Shown here: one piece after another, positions 1 through 7,683 of the stretch
Position numbering within the stretch: position 1 is the first letter of the stretch
Layout: the number at the start of each line of letters is the position of its first letter
Source of the DNA: Heyndrickxia acidicola
GTDB taxonomy: Bacteria; Bacillota; Bacilli; Bacillales; Bacillaceae_C
Direction of reading: 5' to 3'
Length of the DNA: 64,000 bases
Assembly (NCBI RefSeq): GCF_001636425.1
Contig: NZ_KV440953.1
Span: forward strand, 4,026,001-4,090,000
Made by a program: the position numbers and the translations under genes
The notes under the pieces: model-generated
Told to the model about the DNA's origin: nothing
Seen by the model: the letters and a program-made list of their open reading frames with translations, nothing else
The model's database searches: none

Positions 1-2
1 AG

Positions 3-617
3 CCTAAGTATGTGGTAACAGCTCTTGTGATTAACCTGTTCGGCGGCTTTATCATTTCTTCTATTATTAATCCGTACACAGTAAAAAAAGAAGAAGACCT
101 TGTTGAAATCCTAGAAGATGAAAGACAGTCCTTCTTCGAAATGCTGGGCGAGTACATTTTGGACGGATTTAAAGTGGCAATCATTGTAGGGGCGATGCTG
201 CTTGGATTTGTTGCTTTAATGGCAGCCATCAACGATGTGTTCAATATGATTTTCGGCATTTCATTCCAGCAGATCCTTGGCTATATCTTCTCGCCATTTG
301 CGTTCATCATGGGTGTGCCTTGGTCAGAAGCAGTCCGTGCAGGCGGTATCATGGCAACAAAGCTTGTTACGAACGAATTCGTAGCAATGATGGATTTAAC
401 ACAGATTTCATCCAAGTTTGATCCTCGTACACTTGGAATTATCTCTGTATTCCTTGTATCGTTTGCTAACTTCTCATCCATCGGAATTATTGCAGGTGCT
501 GTAAAAGCCCTTCACGAAAAGAAAGGAAACGTTGTAGCAAAATTCGGCTTAAAGCTTCTGTATGGCGCAACACTTGTCAGTGTGCTTTCAGCGATTATCG
601 TAAGCTTAGTATTATAA
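3..617 (+). CDS. nupC: NupC-type nucleoside transporter, 3' part
   Basis: This is the C-terminal half of a concentrative nucleoside transporter (CNT family, nucleoside:cation symport across the cytoplasmic membrane). The reading frame is open from the first bases of the window, so the real start lies upstream; about 204 residues remain of a family usually near 400. Visible features are a hydrophilic stretch ([16 protein letters not shown]), then long hydrophobic segments, the conserved [20 protein letters not shown] region and a [13 protein letters not shown] segment typical of the CNT core. It is followed directly by a rho-independent terminator, so it ends its transcription unit. Substrate preference cannot be read from the fragment. 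Confidence 0.9.
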   Translation, partial: PKYVVTALVINLFGGFIISSIINPYTVKKEEDLVEILEDERQSFFEMLGEYILDGFKVAIIVGAMLLGFVALMAAINDVFNMIFGISFQQILGYIFSPFAFIMGVPWSEAVRAGGIMATKLVTNEFVAMMDLTQISSKFDPRTLGIISVFLVSFANFSSIGIIAGAVKALHEKKGNVVAKFGLKLLYGATLVSVLSAIIVSLVL

Positions 618-670
618 TTCTTCCTGTCTGCAGTATAGGAAGTCATATAACAAATATAAAAGTATGCAGC

Positions 671-713
671 AAAAGCATTTCCTCTTTACAGCCGTAAAGA
701 GGGATTGCTTTTT
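671..713 (+). terminator. Rho-independent terminator after nupC
   Basis: A long stem (AAGCATTTCCTCTTTAC paired with GTAAAGAGGGATTGCTT, one imperfect step) with a 4-nt loop is followed by a T-rich tail. It sits 55 bp after the nupC stop. Confidence 0.85.
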
Positions 714-832
714 CTCATTTTATGCAAAGGCTCTGAGTATTGAATGTTTTTAAAAGAGCCTGACAGTATCAAATAATTTAGTAAGGGAGGTTTTTGCGAA
801 AAACGCTCTGTTATGCGTATCGCAAAATTATT

Positions 833-1453
833 ATGGGTGATGTCGGATTATTGCTTTCCGGAGCAGTATTATTTTTAAATAGCATGATGTTAATGGGAAA
901 AGCGGATGGGAAAAGTGTGGCCATTCTGAATTTATTGGTTGGTGCCCTGCAGGTCATAGTGCCCTTTTACTTAATCGTTGTTTCAGATCAGCAGCATTGG
1001 ACCATTTATACAAATGCTTCTATCTTTTTATTTGGACTAACGTATTTATACCTTGGTATTACAATCTTATGGAATCTTGAGAATAACGGCCTTGGCTGGT
1101 TTTCCATTTGGGTCTCTATCATTGCCCTTGTTTACAGTGTGATTGCTTATATTCATTTCAAGGATCCGGTCAATGCACTAACATGGCTTTTATGGGCTTT
1201 CCTATGGTTCCTGTTTTACCTGGCCAATACACGAAAAATGAACATTCAGGTGTTCATTGGAAAAGTTGGTTTTGTTCAATCCTGGGTGACGCTGACGATT
1301 CCAGCACTGGCCTCTTTAACCGGGGCAGCACTTGAGCCTGTTTATCAAACTGTTTGGTTTTATGTCCTGCTGGCATCCATCGTTTCTTTCGTTGTTTTCT
1401 TTTTACAAGGTAAAGGAAAAAGGTTCAGAAGTACGGACACGATTCATAATTAA
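833..1453 (+). CDS. AmiS/UreI-family membrane channel
   Basis: This is an integral membrane protein of about 206 residues with six or so hydrophobic segments, beginning MGDVGLLLSGAVLFLNSMML, the hallmark N-terminus of the AmiS/UreI family (proton-gated urea channel UreI and short-chain amide transporter AmiS). Likely role: passage of urea or amides across the cytoplasmic membrane. The start is uncertain. ATG at 833 matches family N-termini but has no clear SD, whereas an AGGGAGG at 784-790 lies only 3 nt before an in-frame TTG at 794, which would add 13 residues. No urease or amidase gene is adjacent, so the substrate is inferred from family only. An inverted repeat (AGGCTCT/AGAGCCT, about 726-765) lies in the leader. 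Confidence 0.85.
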   Translation: MGDVGLLLSGAVLFLNSMMLMGKADGKSVAILNLLVGALQVIVPFYLIVVSDQQHWTIYTNASIFLFGLTYLYLGITILWNLENNGLGWFSIWVSIIALVYSVIAYIHFKDPVNALTWLLWAFLWFLFYLANTRKMNIQVFIGKVGFVQSWVTLTIPALASLTGAALEPVYQTVWFYVLLASIVSFVVFFLQGKGKRFRSTDTIHN

Positions 1454-1555
1454 ATAAGGTTCTTTTTGTTCACAGTACTGCTAATTGCGGTTTAAACACA
1501 TGCAACCGCCGTACAAAGGGCAGAGCACGAATGCCAGTACGAAAAGCCTCCATGA

Positions 1556-1603
1556 AAACAGCGCATCACATTCTTTTCAAGAATGAGGAATGCGCTGTTT
1601 TTT
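1556..1603 (+). terminator. Rho-independent terminator after the UreI-like gene
   Basis: ACAGCGCAT and ATGCGCTGT arms with an inner ATTCTT/AAGAAT helix are followed by TTTTTTGC. The 541 bp between the UreI-like gene and the next gene otherwise hold a MITE-like repeat copy (1680-1846). Confidence 0.85.
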
Positions 1604-1679
1604 GCTAAGTGCTAAAAGGGAAGCAATCTTAATAAGGATGTACGAAAATCATCAATCTATGGGAAATCAGTCTTTTGTT

Positions 1680-1846
1680 AAGGCTTTTTTCGTAAACTTT
1701 GTTGCTATTGGACACAAAAATATCATGGTAAATAAAATTTCATTATTAAAACTTGTGAAGAGCTTAAGAAAAGATCCCTCGAAGACAGGCAGCAAACGGA
1801 ATAGTTCTTTGTACGTAAAGCAACAATCTATGCGTAAACGGCCTTT
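1680..1846 (+). repeat. MITE-like interspersed repeat, copy A
   Basis: This is an element of about 165 bp with imperfect terminal inverted repeats. The left end reads GGCTTTTTTCGTAAACTTTG and the right end, reverse-complemented, reads GGCCGTTTACGCATAGATTG. Related copies lie at about 13308-13437, 23620-23710, 27074-27235, 31302-31464 and 42908-43055. Reading frames across it are by-products of the repeat. Confidence 0.75.
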
Positions 1847-1995
1847 GTAATTATTTCCGAAGAGAATCATTGGAAAGGGTATATCAAATTATGAAAAGCT
1901 GAATGTGCTGCCTTGCTTCAAAATATTTACATGAGCTATATTCAAAAGAACATGATTCATACTATAATAAGCCTATAGATTGGGGGAATGTTTCC

Positions 1996-2217
1996 ATGAA
2001 AATGAATGTTATCATCATTCCAGCGAAAAAAGGAAGAAAAGGCTATCCGCGTATTGAAATTCGCTCATATGAGGAAGCGGGACGCTATATTGTTCATGGA
2101 ATGAGCAGGGATTTTGGCGTTCAGCACAGCGGCCGAAACGAACGCAAGGCCATTGCTCAGGTACTGGAAAAAATGGTGACTAACATTGCAAATCGGAGGC
2201 AGAATCAAAAAGAATAA
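1996..2217 (+). CDS. Small hypothetical protein (73 aa)
   Basis: I do not recognise this small basic protein (starts MKMNVIIIPAKKGRKGYPRI, ends with a lysine/arginine-rich helix NIANRRQNQKE). The ATG at 1996 was chosen because a GGGGG SD lies 9 nt upstream and hydrophobic beta-strand-like residues begin at once; an upstream in-frame ATG at 1903 lacks an SD. There is no signal peptide or membrane segment. Its predicted pattern (beta strand, basic loop, two helices) would suit a nucleic-acid-binding protein, but that is inference. It stands alone, flanked by repeats. Confidence 0.6.
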   Translation: MKMNVIIIPAKKGRKGYPRIEIRSYEEAGRYIVHGMSRDFGVQHSGRNERKAIAQVLEKMVTNIANRRQNQKE

Positions 2218-2469
2218 GCCATTTATCCGATTGCGATCATTTCAAAATACAAATAATTTTCCTCCCGAATATATATACACTCTTCTTTTTTCTTCTGTAA
2301 TAGCAATGATTATTAAAAGCTCCTCTTAGATGCTTTTAGCGAGCGTTCTTTGATCCAGCGGTTTTTTCCGTTTGTCCTTCTATATCTTTTCAAGAAATAT
2401 AGTAATTCTGTAAAATTCCTTCAGTGCTATACATTTTCCTCAACCATTTAGTTGTAGCGTTCTGGTCTT

Positions 2470-3245
2470 GCTGCTGGTTGATTTCAGCTGCAGGCACTCG
2501 CTTTCCGCGGGGCGGCCCGGGAGCCTCATCATAGCAAGCTCCTGCGGGGTCTCCGCAAGCACGCTGAATCCCTGAGGAATCTCGTGCCTTTCGCTCCAAT
2601 CCACATTGGGATCAATTCAACATTGGATTTTCAGTAGTTATTTGATTGTGCCCTGATCTTCCAGCTTGTTATTTTCGGCTTTAAGCACTCACTCCAATTA
2701 ACTCTGAATTCAAATCAGTAATGGAATTTTACAAAGACATGGTTGTGCTCTGTTTTTCCTGCTGGTTGATTTCCGCTGCACCACTCGCTTTCCACGGGGC
2801 GGCCCGGGAGCCTCATCATAGCAAGCTCCTGCGGGGTCTCCGCAAACACTCTGGATCCCGCAGGAGTCTCGTTCCTTCCGCTGCAATCCGCATTGCATTC
2901 AAATCAACACAGAGGTCTTACGAAGAAAATGACTTAAGTCCTCATCCTCCTGCAGGTTGCTTTCCGCGGGGCGGCCCGGGAGCCTCATCATAGTAAGCTT
3001 CTGCGGGGTCTCCGCAAGCACGCTGAATCCCTGAGGAATCTCGTGCCTTTCGCTCCAATCCACATTGTAATTTAAATCAACACAGGGGTTTTACTGAGAA
3101 GATGGTGTCAGTTCTCATCATCCTGCAGGTTGCTTTCCGATACAGGTACTCGCTATCCACAGGCAGTCAGGAGCCTTCTCGCCCCTTCTATACAGGAAGT
3201 ATCACTTTTTTGCTCCAATCTCAATTGGGTATCAATATCAACTTT
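2470..3245 (+). repeat. Cluster of four intergenic repeats (GCTTTCCGCGGGGCGGCCCGGG family)
   Basis: Four copies of a GC-rich element of about 130-150 bp lie in the same orientation: about 2470-2622, 2757-2910, 2948-3085 and a decayed copy at 3118-3245. The shared core runs GCTTTCCGCGGGGCGGCCCG, then GAGCCTCATCATAGCAAGCT, CCTGCGGGGTCTCCGCAA and a closing TCGTGCCTTTCGCTCCAATC. Copies 1 to 3 are nearly identical. The 1.1 kb between the hypothetical gene and sspL holds nothing else I can support. Shorter relics in reverse orientation occur at about 22133-22212 and 26640-26770. Confidence 0.85.
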
Positions 3246-3325
3246 AAATTGTAACAAGGCCTGCTTTATAATTGGATACCTTTACTCTTTTTGTGGAAGG
3301 CTACAGAAGAGTGGAGGTGAAGAAT

Positions 3326-3463
3326 ATGGCCAAAAAGGCTAATAACCGGGGAAACAGAACATCCGGCGTGAATCCACAAGGGTTCGCACAGGATGTGTCG
3401 TCTGCTCAGAATCCGAAAAGCGAGCTTGAAAACCGCGCGAAGAAAAGCAACACAAAAATATAA
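3326..3463 (+). CDS. sspL: Small acid-soluble spore protein L
   Basis: This 45-residue protein (MAKKANNRGNRTSGVNPQGF ... ENRAKKSNTKI) matches the SspL family: basic N-terminus, a (S/T)GVxPQG motif, then PK(S/T)ELE.RAKKSNTK. SspL is a minor small acid-soluble protein packed in the core of forespores; its molecular role is not well defined. The start ATG has a GGAGGTG SD at 3313-3319. In B. subtilis the gene is forespore-specific; the promoter here was not resolved. A terminator follows at 3518. Confidence 0.85.
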   Translation: MAKKANNRGNRTSGVNPQGFAQDVSSAQNPKSELENRAKKSNTKI

Positions 3464-3517
3464 TGAGATACGGGGCTGGCCGCAGCATGAACGCCAGCTC
3501 TTGCAATATTATCAAAG

Positions 3518-3547
3518 GACTCGGGTATTTGTATGCCCGGGTTTTTG
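3518..3547 (+). terminator. Terminator after sspL
   Basis: CTCGGG and CCCGGG arms around a 10-nt loop are followed by TTTTT. Confidence 0.7.
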
Positions 3548-3564
3548 CCTGAAACAAATACATA

Positions 3565-3593
3565 TTGACACTGATATGCGCGTTTGTTAAAAT
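3565..3593 (+). promoter_or_regulatory. SigA-type promoter of the mhq-like operon
   Basis: TTGACA at 3565-3570 is separated by 17 bp from TAAAAT at 3588-3593. The first MhqR-type palindrome begins inside the -10, so repressor binding would block initiation. Confidence 0.7.
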
Positions 3594-3677
3594 TATCTTG
3601 AATTCGAGATAATTATTTCGGTTTAGAAAATATATTTCTAAAAATTTTTATGTTAATACCTCGATTTCGAGATAATT
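3592..3677. promoter_or_regulatory. Two MhqR-type operators
   Basis: Site 1 at 3592-3614 reads ATTATCTTGAATTCGAGATA plus AT-rich flank, an almost perfect palindrome. Site 2 at about 3657-3677 reads TACCTCGATTTCGAGATAAT. Both match the TATCTCGA-n-TCGAGATA palindrome described for the MarR-family repressor MhqR of B. subtilis, which senses quinones and other electrophiles. A half-site GATACGAGAT follows near 3700. The repressor gene is not in this window. Confidence 0.75.
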
Positions 3678-3798
3678 GCACATACTATAGATTATGCTTA
3701 GATACGAGATTGGACTCAGCAAATAAAGTGGAACAGCAGAATTAATAAACACAATAATGAACGAAGATAAAAACAGTGGTAGAAGAGGAGAGATGAAA

Positions 3799-4740
3799 AT
3801 GGGAAAAAGAACAGCCGGAATTCACCATATTACCGCAATTGTAGGAAATCCTCAGGAGAATGTTGATTTCTACGCAGGAGTATTGGGCCTTCGCCTTGTG
3901 AAAAGAACGATTAACTTTGATGATCCGGGAACCTACCATCTTTATTTTGGTGATGAAGCAGGAAAACCAGGAACCATTATTACGTTTTTTCCATGGCCTG
4001 ATGCGTACCGCGGAAAAATTGGAGACGGCCAAGTTGGCGTAACTACTTATGCAGTCCCGAAAGGAGCCATGTCCTTTTGGGAAAATCGATTAGAGAAGTT
4101 TCAGATTCCTTTTACAAAAACAATGCGGTTTGGCGAGGACATCTTAGCGTTTGATGATCCTCATGGCTTGCATTTGGAAATTGTGGAGCGAGTAGAAGGG
4201 GAAAAGAATACGTGGGAGTTTGGCGATGTCACTGCGGATGTTGCGATCAAAGGCTTTGGCGGAGCGACCCTTCTATCCTCCCAGCCTGAAAAAACCGCTG
4301 AGCTTCTTGAAAAAGAGTTTGGACTTGTGAGGGTGGGAGAGGAAGGCGATTTCCTTCGCTTCCAATCTCCAAGCGACATTGGCAATGTGATTGATCTTAA
4401 GCGTACTGCATCAGGAGCCCGTGGAAAGATGGGAGCAGGCATTGTCCATCATATTGCAATGAGAGCAAAGGATGGGCAGGATCAGCTTGAATGGAGAGGA
4501 CAATTGGCAAAGCATGGCTATCACATTACGCCAGTCAAGGACCGAAATTATTTTACTTCCGTTTATTTCAGGGAGCATGGTGAAATATTATTTGAAATTG
4601 CGACCGATCCTCCAGGCTTTTCTCTGGATGAATCTCCTGATACCATGGGAGAGAGACTCATGCTTCCGGAGTGGTATGAACCGCAGAGACAGAAAATAGA
4701 AAGTGTGCTGCTGCCCATTGAGCCAAGGAAGCTAGATTAA
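3799..4740 (+). CDS. mhqO: MhqO/MhqA-like ring-cleaving dioxygenase (VOC superfamily)
   Basis: A cytoplasmic protein of 313 residues, the length of B. subtilis MhqO and MhqA. It has two vicinal-oxygen-chelate (glyoxalase/extradiol dioxygenase) halves, starting GIHHITAIVG near residue 7 and VHHIAMRAKD near residue 215, with metal-ligand His in each and a Glu in HGEILFEIATD. The proposed role is thiol-dependent opening or detoxification of quinone adducts. ATG 3799 is preferred over 3793 because GAGGAGA at 3785-3791 is then correctly spaced. It is first in a three-gene operon with a flavin reductase-like protein and MhqD, downstream of MhqR-type operators. Assignment among the MhqO, MhqA and MhqE paralogues is not certain. 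Confidence 0.88.
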   Translation: MGKRTAGIHHITAIVGNPQENVDFYAGVLGLRLVKRTINFDDPGTYHLYFGDEAGKPGTIITFFPWPDAYRGKIGDGQVGVTTYAVPKGAMSFWENRLEKFQIPFTKTMRFGEDILAFDDPHGLHLEIVERVEGEKNTWEFGDVTADVAIKGFGGATLLSSQPEKTAELLEKEFGLVRVGEEGDFLRFQSPSDIGNVIDLKRTASGARGKMGAGIVHHIAMRAKDGQDQLEWRGQLAKHGYHITPVKDRNYFTSVYFREHGEILFEIATDPPGFSLDESPDTMGERLMLPEWYEPQRQKIESVLLPIEPRKLD

Positions 4741-4759
4741 TCGAATAGGAGTGGTTTTA

Positions 4760-5368
4760 TTGTTATCGATCGATCCTGCATCAAACAGTGTAAAGGAAAA
4801 TTATAAATTGTTGATTGGCAGCATTATTCCAAGACCGATTGCGTTTGTAACGTCTGCTTCAAGCGATGGAGTGGTCAATGCAGCTCCTTTTAGCTACTTT
4901 AATGTGGTTTCTGCCGAGCCCCCTCTGGTATCCATATCTGTTGGACGTGTTCGAGGTGAGCGGAAGGATACTTCGAGAAATATTTTAGAGAACAAAGAAT
5001 TTGTCATTCACATTGTGGATGAGGAGAACGTGGTAAAAGTAAACCAGACATCCGCCAGTCTCCCGCCAGATGAAAGTGAAGTGGATTTAGCGAGACTTAC
5101 GAAGGTGGAGAGCAGCGTCGTTTCGGTTCCGGGAGTAAAAGAATCAAAAATCCGGATGGAATGTGTCTTGGAGCATTGTCTTGAACTTGGCGAAAAGGAA
5201 GCACCCTCCTGTGACTTAATCATTGGTCGGATCGTTCGTTTTCACTTTGCAGAAGAGGTATATGAGGCGGGGAAAATTAATTATGACAAGTTAAAAGCTG
5301 TCAGCAGGCTAGCTGGCAATGATTATGCAAAAATTGGAGACATTTTTTCCATTGAAAGACCTAAATAA
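4760..5368 (+). CDS. Flavin reductase-like FMN-binding protein (YwrF-like)
   Basis: A 202-residue member of the flavin reductase-like family (split-barrel FMN-binding fold). The family signature is clear: LIGSIIPRPIAFVTS, then VNAAPFSYFNVVSAEPPLVS and DTSRNILENKEFVIHIV. Such proteins bind FMN and may act as NAD(P)H:flavin reductases or as companions of oxygenases. The start is probably TTG 4760, with AGGAGTG at 4747-4753 in the right place. It lies 19 bp after the dioxygenase gene and 29 bp before mhqD, so it probably shares their MhqR control; a role in quinone reduction is inferred from that context. Confidence 0.85.
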   Translation: MLSIDPASNSVKENYKLLIGSIIPRPIAFVTSASSDGVVNAAPFSYFNVVSAEPPLVSISVGRVRGERKDTSRNILENKEFVIHIVDEENVVKVNQTSASLPPDESEVDLARLTKVESSVVSVPGVKESKIRMECVLEHCLELGEKEAPSCDLIIGRIVRFHFAEEVYEAGKINYDKLKAVSRLAGNDYAKIGDIFSIERPK

Positions 5369-5397
5369 AACTATTTGAGAGTATGGGAGGGAATAAT

Positions 5398-6003
5398 ATG
5401 AAGCATTTATTCCAAAAAGGCACTGATCCTAATAAGCCAGTCCTGCTTTTATTGCATGGAACAGGCGGAACCGAGCAGGATTTGCTGCCTTTAGCTGAAA
5501 AAATAGATGGAGCTGCTTCCGTGCTCAGTGTCCGGGGAAATGTGCTGGAAAACGGCATGCCGCGTTTCTTTGCCAGGCTGGCAGAAGGGGTATTCGATGA
5601 AGAGGATTTGATTTTCCGCACAAAGGAGCTTTATGATTTCTTGGGTGAAGCCTCAGAAAAGTATGCCTTTGACCGGAAGAATATCGTAGCCATTGGTTAC
5701 TCAAACGGTGCGAATATTGCCGGCAGTCTGTTATTCCACTATAAAGATTCATTGAAAGGAGCCATCCTCCATCATCCGATGGTTCCAAGGAGAGGAATTG
5801 ATCTTCCGGACCTTACAGGAACAGAAGTCTTTATCGGAGCGGGAACAAATGACCCGATGTGCCCGGCGGCGGAATCAGAAGAGCTTAAAAAGCTGCTTGA
5901 GGAAGCCCGTGCAAATGTTGGCCTGCACTGGGAAAATTATGGCCACCAGTTGACCTATGGCGAGGTCGAAGCGGCTGCAGCCTGGTATAAAAAGCATTTT
6001 TAA
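5398..6003 (+). CDS. mhqD: MhqD-like alpha/beta hydrolase (carboxylesterase)
   Basis: A cytoplasmic alpha/beta hydrolase of 201 residues, the size of B. subtilis MhqD. The catalytic triad is readable: nucleophile Ser in GYSNGAN, Asp in GAGTNDPMCP, His in YGHQLTYGE; the oxyanion loop is LLLLHGTGGTEQD. Predicted to hydrolyse esters or quinone-derived adducts within the electrophile response. The ATG at 5398 follows a strong GGGAGGG SD. It is the last gene of the operon and is followed by a terminator at 6010-6048. Confidence 0.88.
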   Translation: MKHLFQKGTDPNKPVLLLLHGTGGTEQDLLPLAEKIDGAASVLSVRGNVLENGMPRFFARLAEGVFDEEDLIFRTKELYDFLGEASEKYAFDRKNIVAIGYSNGANIAGSLLFHYKDSLKGAILHHPMVPRRGIDLPDLTGTEVFIGAGTNDPMCPAAESEELKKLLEEARANVGLHWENYGHQLTYGEVEAAAAWYKKHF

Positions 6004-6009
6004 AACGAG

Positions 6010-6048
6010 AAAGGGGAGGCTGCATATCTGCGTGCTTCCCTTTTTTAA
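6010..6048 (+). terminator. Terminator of the mhq-like operon
   Basis: An imperfect stem (AAAGGGGAGGC against GCTTCCCTTT) is followed by a T-run. Confidence 0.65.
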
Positions 6049-6079
6049 AAAAAGGATAAGTATAAAGTTTCAACGTAGT

Positions 6080-6145
6080 CTCTGCCTAGATCCAGCGCCT
6101 ATCGGCTAGCGGATTTCTCTGTCCCCTCACCAAGATAAGTTTGCA
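6080..6145 (+). repeat. Truncated CTCCAGCGCCTATCGGCTAG-family repeat
   Basis: It shares CTAGxTCCAGCGCCTATCGG and the following 40 bp with the complete copy at 32763-32895; its right half is missing. Other copies lie at 9286-9397 and, reversed, at 14600-14660. Confidence 0.65.
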
Positions 6146-6256
6146 CGAAACCGCCATCATAACATTTGGCTATATTTCCTATAAAAAACAAATATTATCC
6201 TTTTCGTGATAACGGGAGTATGATAGTTTCATCTACTGAAATGGGGGATCCACTAA

Positions 6257-7180
6257 ATGAAAGAAATATCGCGCACGAAATCTGCCTTGATTCTTGCTTT
6301 TTTAGTAATTATATGGGGAATTAATTGGCCGCTTTCGAAGCTTGCGCTTATCTATACACCGCCGCTGTTATTTGCAGGCATCCGAACTTTTCTAGGAGGA
6401 TTGATTCTCCTGATTTTTGCTCTTCCTAAATGGAAAGAGCTGCGTTTTAAAGAAAACTGGCATTTATATACGATTTCTGCTGTGTTAAATATTATTATGT
6501 TTTATGGCCTTCAAACCATTGGGCTGGGCTATATGCCTGCGGGGCTTTTTTCAGCTATTGTGTTTATTGAACCGGTTTTATTAGGGATTTTCAGCTGGAT
6601 ATGGCTGGGTGAATCCATGTATGGACTGAAAATTGCCGGATTGGCTCTCGGCTTTGCGGGTGTCGCTGTCATCAGCTCAGGTGGCTTTACAGGCAGTTTG
6701 TCTGTAACGGGCATTCTGCTTGCGCTCGGCTCAGCACTCGGCTGGGGGCTTGGCACGGTTTTTGTTAAGAAAACAGGCGGCCGGGTAAACTCCATTTGGA
6801 TGGTGACCATGCAGCTGCTGATTGGCGGGCTCATCTTAATGGGCACAGGAACAGGGATAGAAAGATGGTCTGAGATCCAGTGGAATACCGCTTTTATTTC
6901 TGACTTGCTGTTTATCTCTATCTTTGTGATTGCCTTTGGATGGCTGGCCTTTTTTACACTGGTTGGATCCGGAGAAGCAAGTAAGGTTGGGTCCTACACC
7001 TTCCTGATTCCGTTGATTGCGATTATTGTGAGTTCCTTGCTGCTTCATGAATCGATCACTATTAATCTAGTAGCGGGATTGATTTTCATACTATTGAGCA
7101 TTTGTTTAGTGAATATGCCGGTTAAGAATCGAAAACGCGGCAAACCGAATGATGCAGAACCAGTTCAGCAAATACAGTAA
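6257..7180 (+). CDS. EamA (DMT) family transporter
   Basis: A 307-residue membrane protein with ten predicted transmembrane segments arranged as two EamA repeats. Hallmarks are the first segment LAFLVIIWGINWPLSKLAL, PPLLFAGIRTFLGGLIL and the second-repeat GSALGWGLGTVFVKK. EamA proteins are drug/metabolite transporters, usually exporting amino acids or other small metabolites; the substrate is not predictable here. A GGGGG SD lies 7 nt before the ATG. It appears monocistronic, with a terminator directly after it. Confidence 0.88.
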   Translation: MKEISRTKSALILAFLVIIWGINWPLSKLALIYTPPLLFAGIRTFLGGLILLIFALPKWKELRFKENWHLYTISAVLNIIMFYGLQTIGLGYMPAGLFSAIVFIEPVLLGIFSWIWLGESMYGLKIAGLALGFAGVAVISSGGFTGSLSVTGILLALGSALGWGLGTVFVKKTGGRVNSIWMVTMQLLIGGLILMGTGTGIERWSEIQWNTAFISDLLFISIFVIAFGWLAFFTLVGSGEASKVGSYTFLIPLIAIIVSSLLLHESITINLVAGLIFILLSICLVNMPVKNRKRGKPNDAEPVQQIQ

Positions 7181-7202
7181 AGAGTGAAAAATAAGTGAAA
7201 CC

Positions 7203-7236
7203 AAAAGCCATTTCCTTCAAAGGGGATGGCTTTTTC
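7203..7236 (+). terminator. Terminator after the EamA gene
   Basis: AAAAGCCATTTCC and the complementary GGGGATGGCTTTT with a short loop are followed by a T-run. Confidence 0.85.
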
Positions 7237-7290
7237 GTATATGGAAATGAGGATACAGTGTGGAGATTTATGCTTTAATGTGGTAGAGTG

Positions 7291-7312
7291 TAAAAGGGGT
7301 CTGACCCCTTTA
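7291..7312. repeat. GGGGTCTGACCCC palindrome
   Basis: AAAAGGGGTCTGACCCCTTT is a short palindrome of the family found about seventeen times in this window, often flanked by CTTTAA/TTAAAG half-repeats. The rest of the 7237-7683 gap holds a triple TTTTCGCCCGAAAA motif (7358-7413) and the terminator of the S53 peptidase gene. Confidence 0.85.
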
Positions 7313-7357
7313 GTGGAGTAAAGAAAAGCGGGGTATACATATAGGTCTTTGTGCTTG

Positions 7358-7413
7358 TTTTGCCCGAAAAGGGTTGGTTTTCGCCCGAAAAACATGAATT
7401 TTCGCCCGAAAAC
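7358..7413. repeat. Triple palindromic TTTTCGCCCGAAAA motif
   Basis: Three copies of a TTTT(C)GCCCGAAAA near-palindrome lie about 21 bp apart, roughly two helical turns. No gene is linked to them directly. Confidence 0.5.
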
Positions 7414-7615
7414 AGCTCTCGGGACCCCCAGTGAACCGAAAAATTAACCTTCTGACATGCTGAGTAAACTGTCTGCTACACAATCATGCTTAAAATGTGT
7501 ACCTAATGCCCCAATCTCGAGCAATTTTTTTTATAAAACCACATTTCACCATTGTTTTCCGTACCTTACATCTCGTACCCGCTTTGCCGGTATTTTATAT
7601 GGAAGAAATAAGTGC

Positions 7616-7662
7616 AAAAAAAAAATCCTTCTGAGGGTTTTCAACCAACAGAAGGATTTCAT
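7616..7662 (-). terminator. Terminator of the S53 peptidase gene
   Basis: On the minus strand AAATCCTTCTG and CAGAAGGATTT form the stem, followed by at least nine T. Confidence 0.85.
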
Positions 7663-7683
7663 TTTACTATATCTCTCTTAATC

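Noticed and set aside
1590-1850. An 86-codon frame on the plus strand
   Set aside because: It runs from a terminator into MITE-like copy A and ends at its right end; no SD.
2390-2993. Several frames over the GC-rich repeats at 2.4-3.0 kb
   Set aside because: The same translated segments recur because the DNA repeats recur; none has a start signal.
7358-7413. Triple TTTTCGCCCGAAAA considered as a CRISPR-like array
   Set aside because: Units are 14 bp palindromes with 6-8 bp spacers and no cas genes.
7457-7681. A 74-codon frame ending at the S53 gene
   Set aside because: No SD, low-complexity Cys/Phe/Lys sequence, and overlap with the terminator of the opposite gene.
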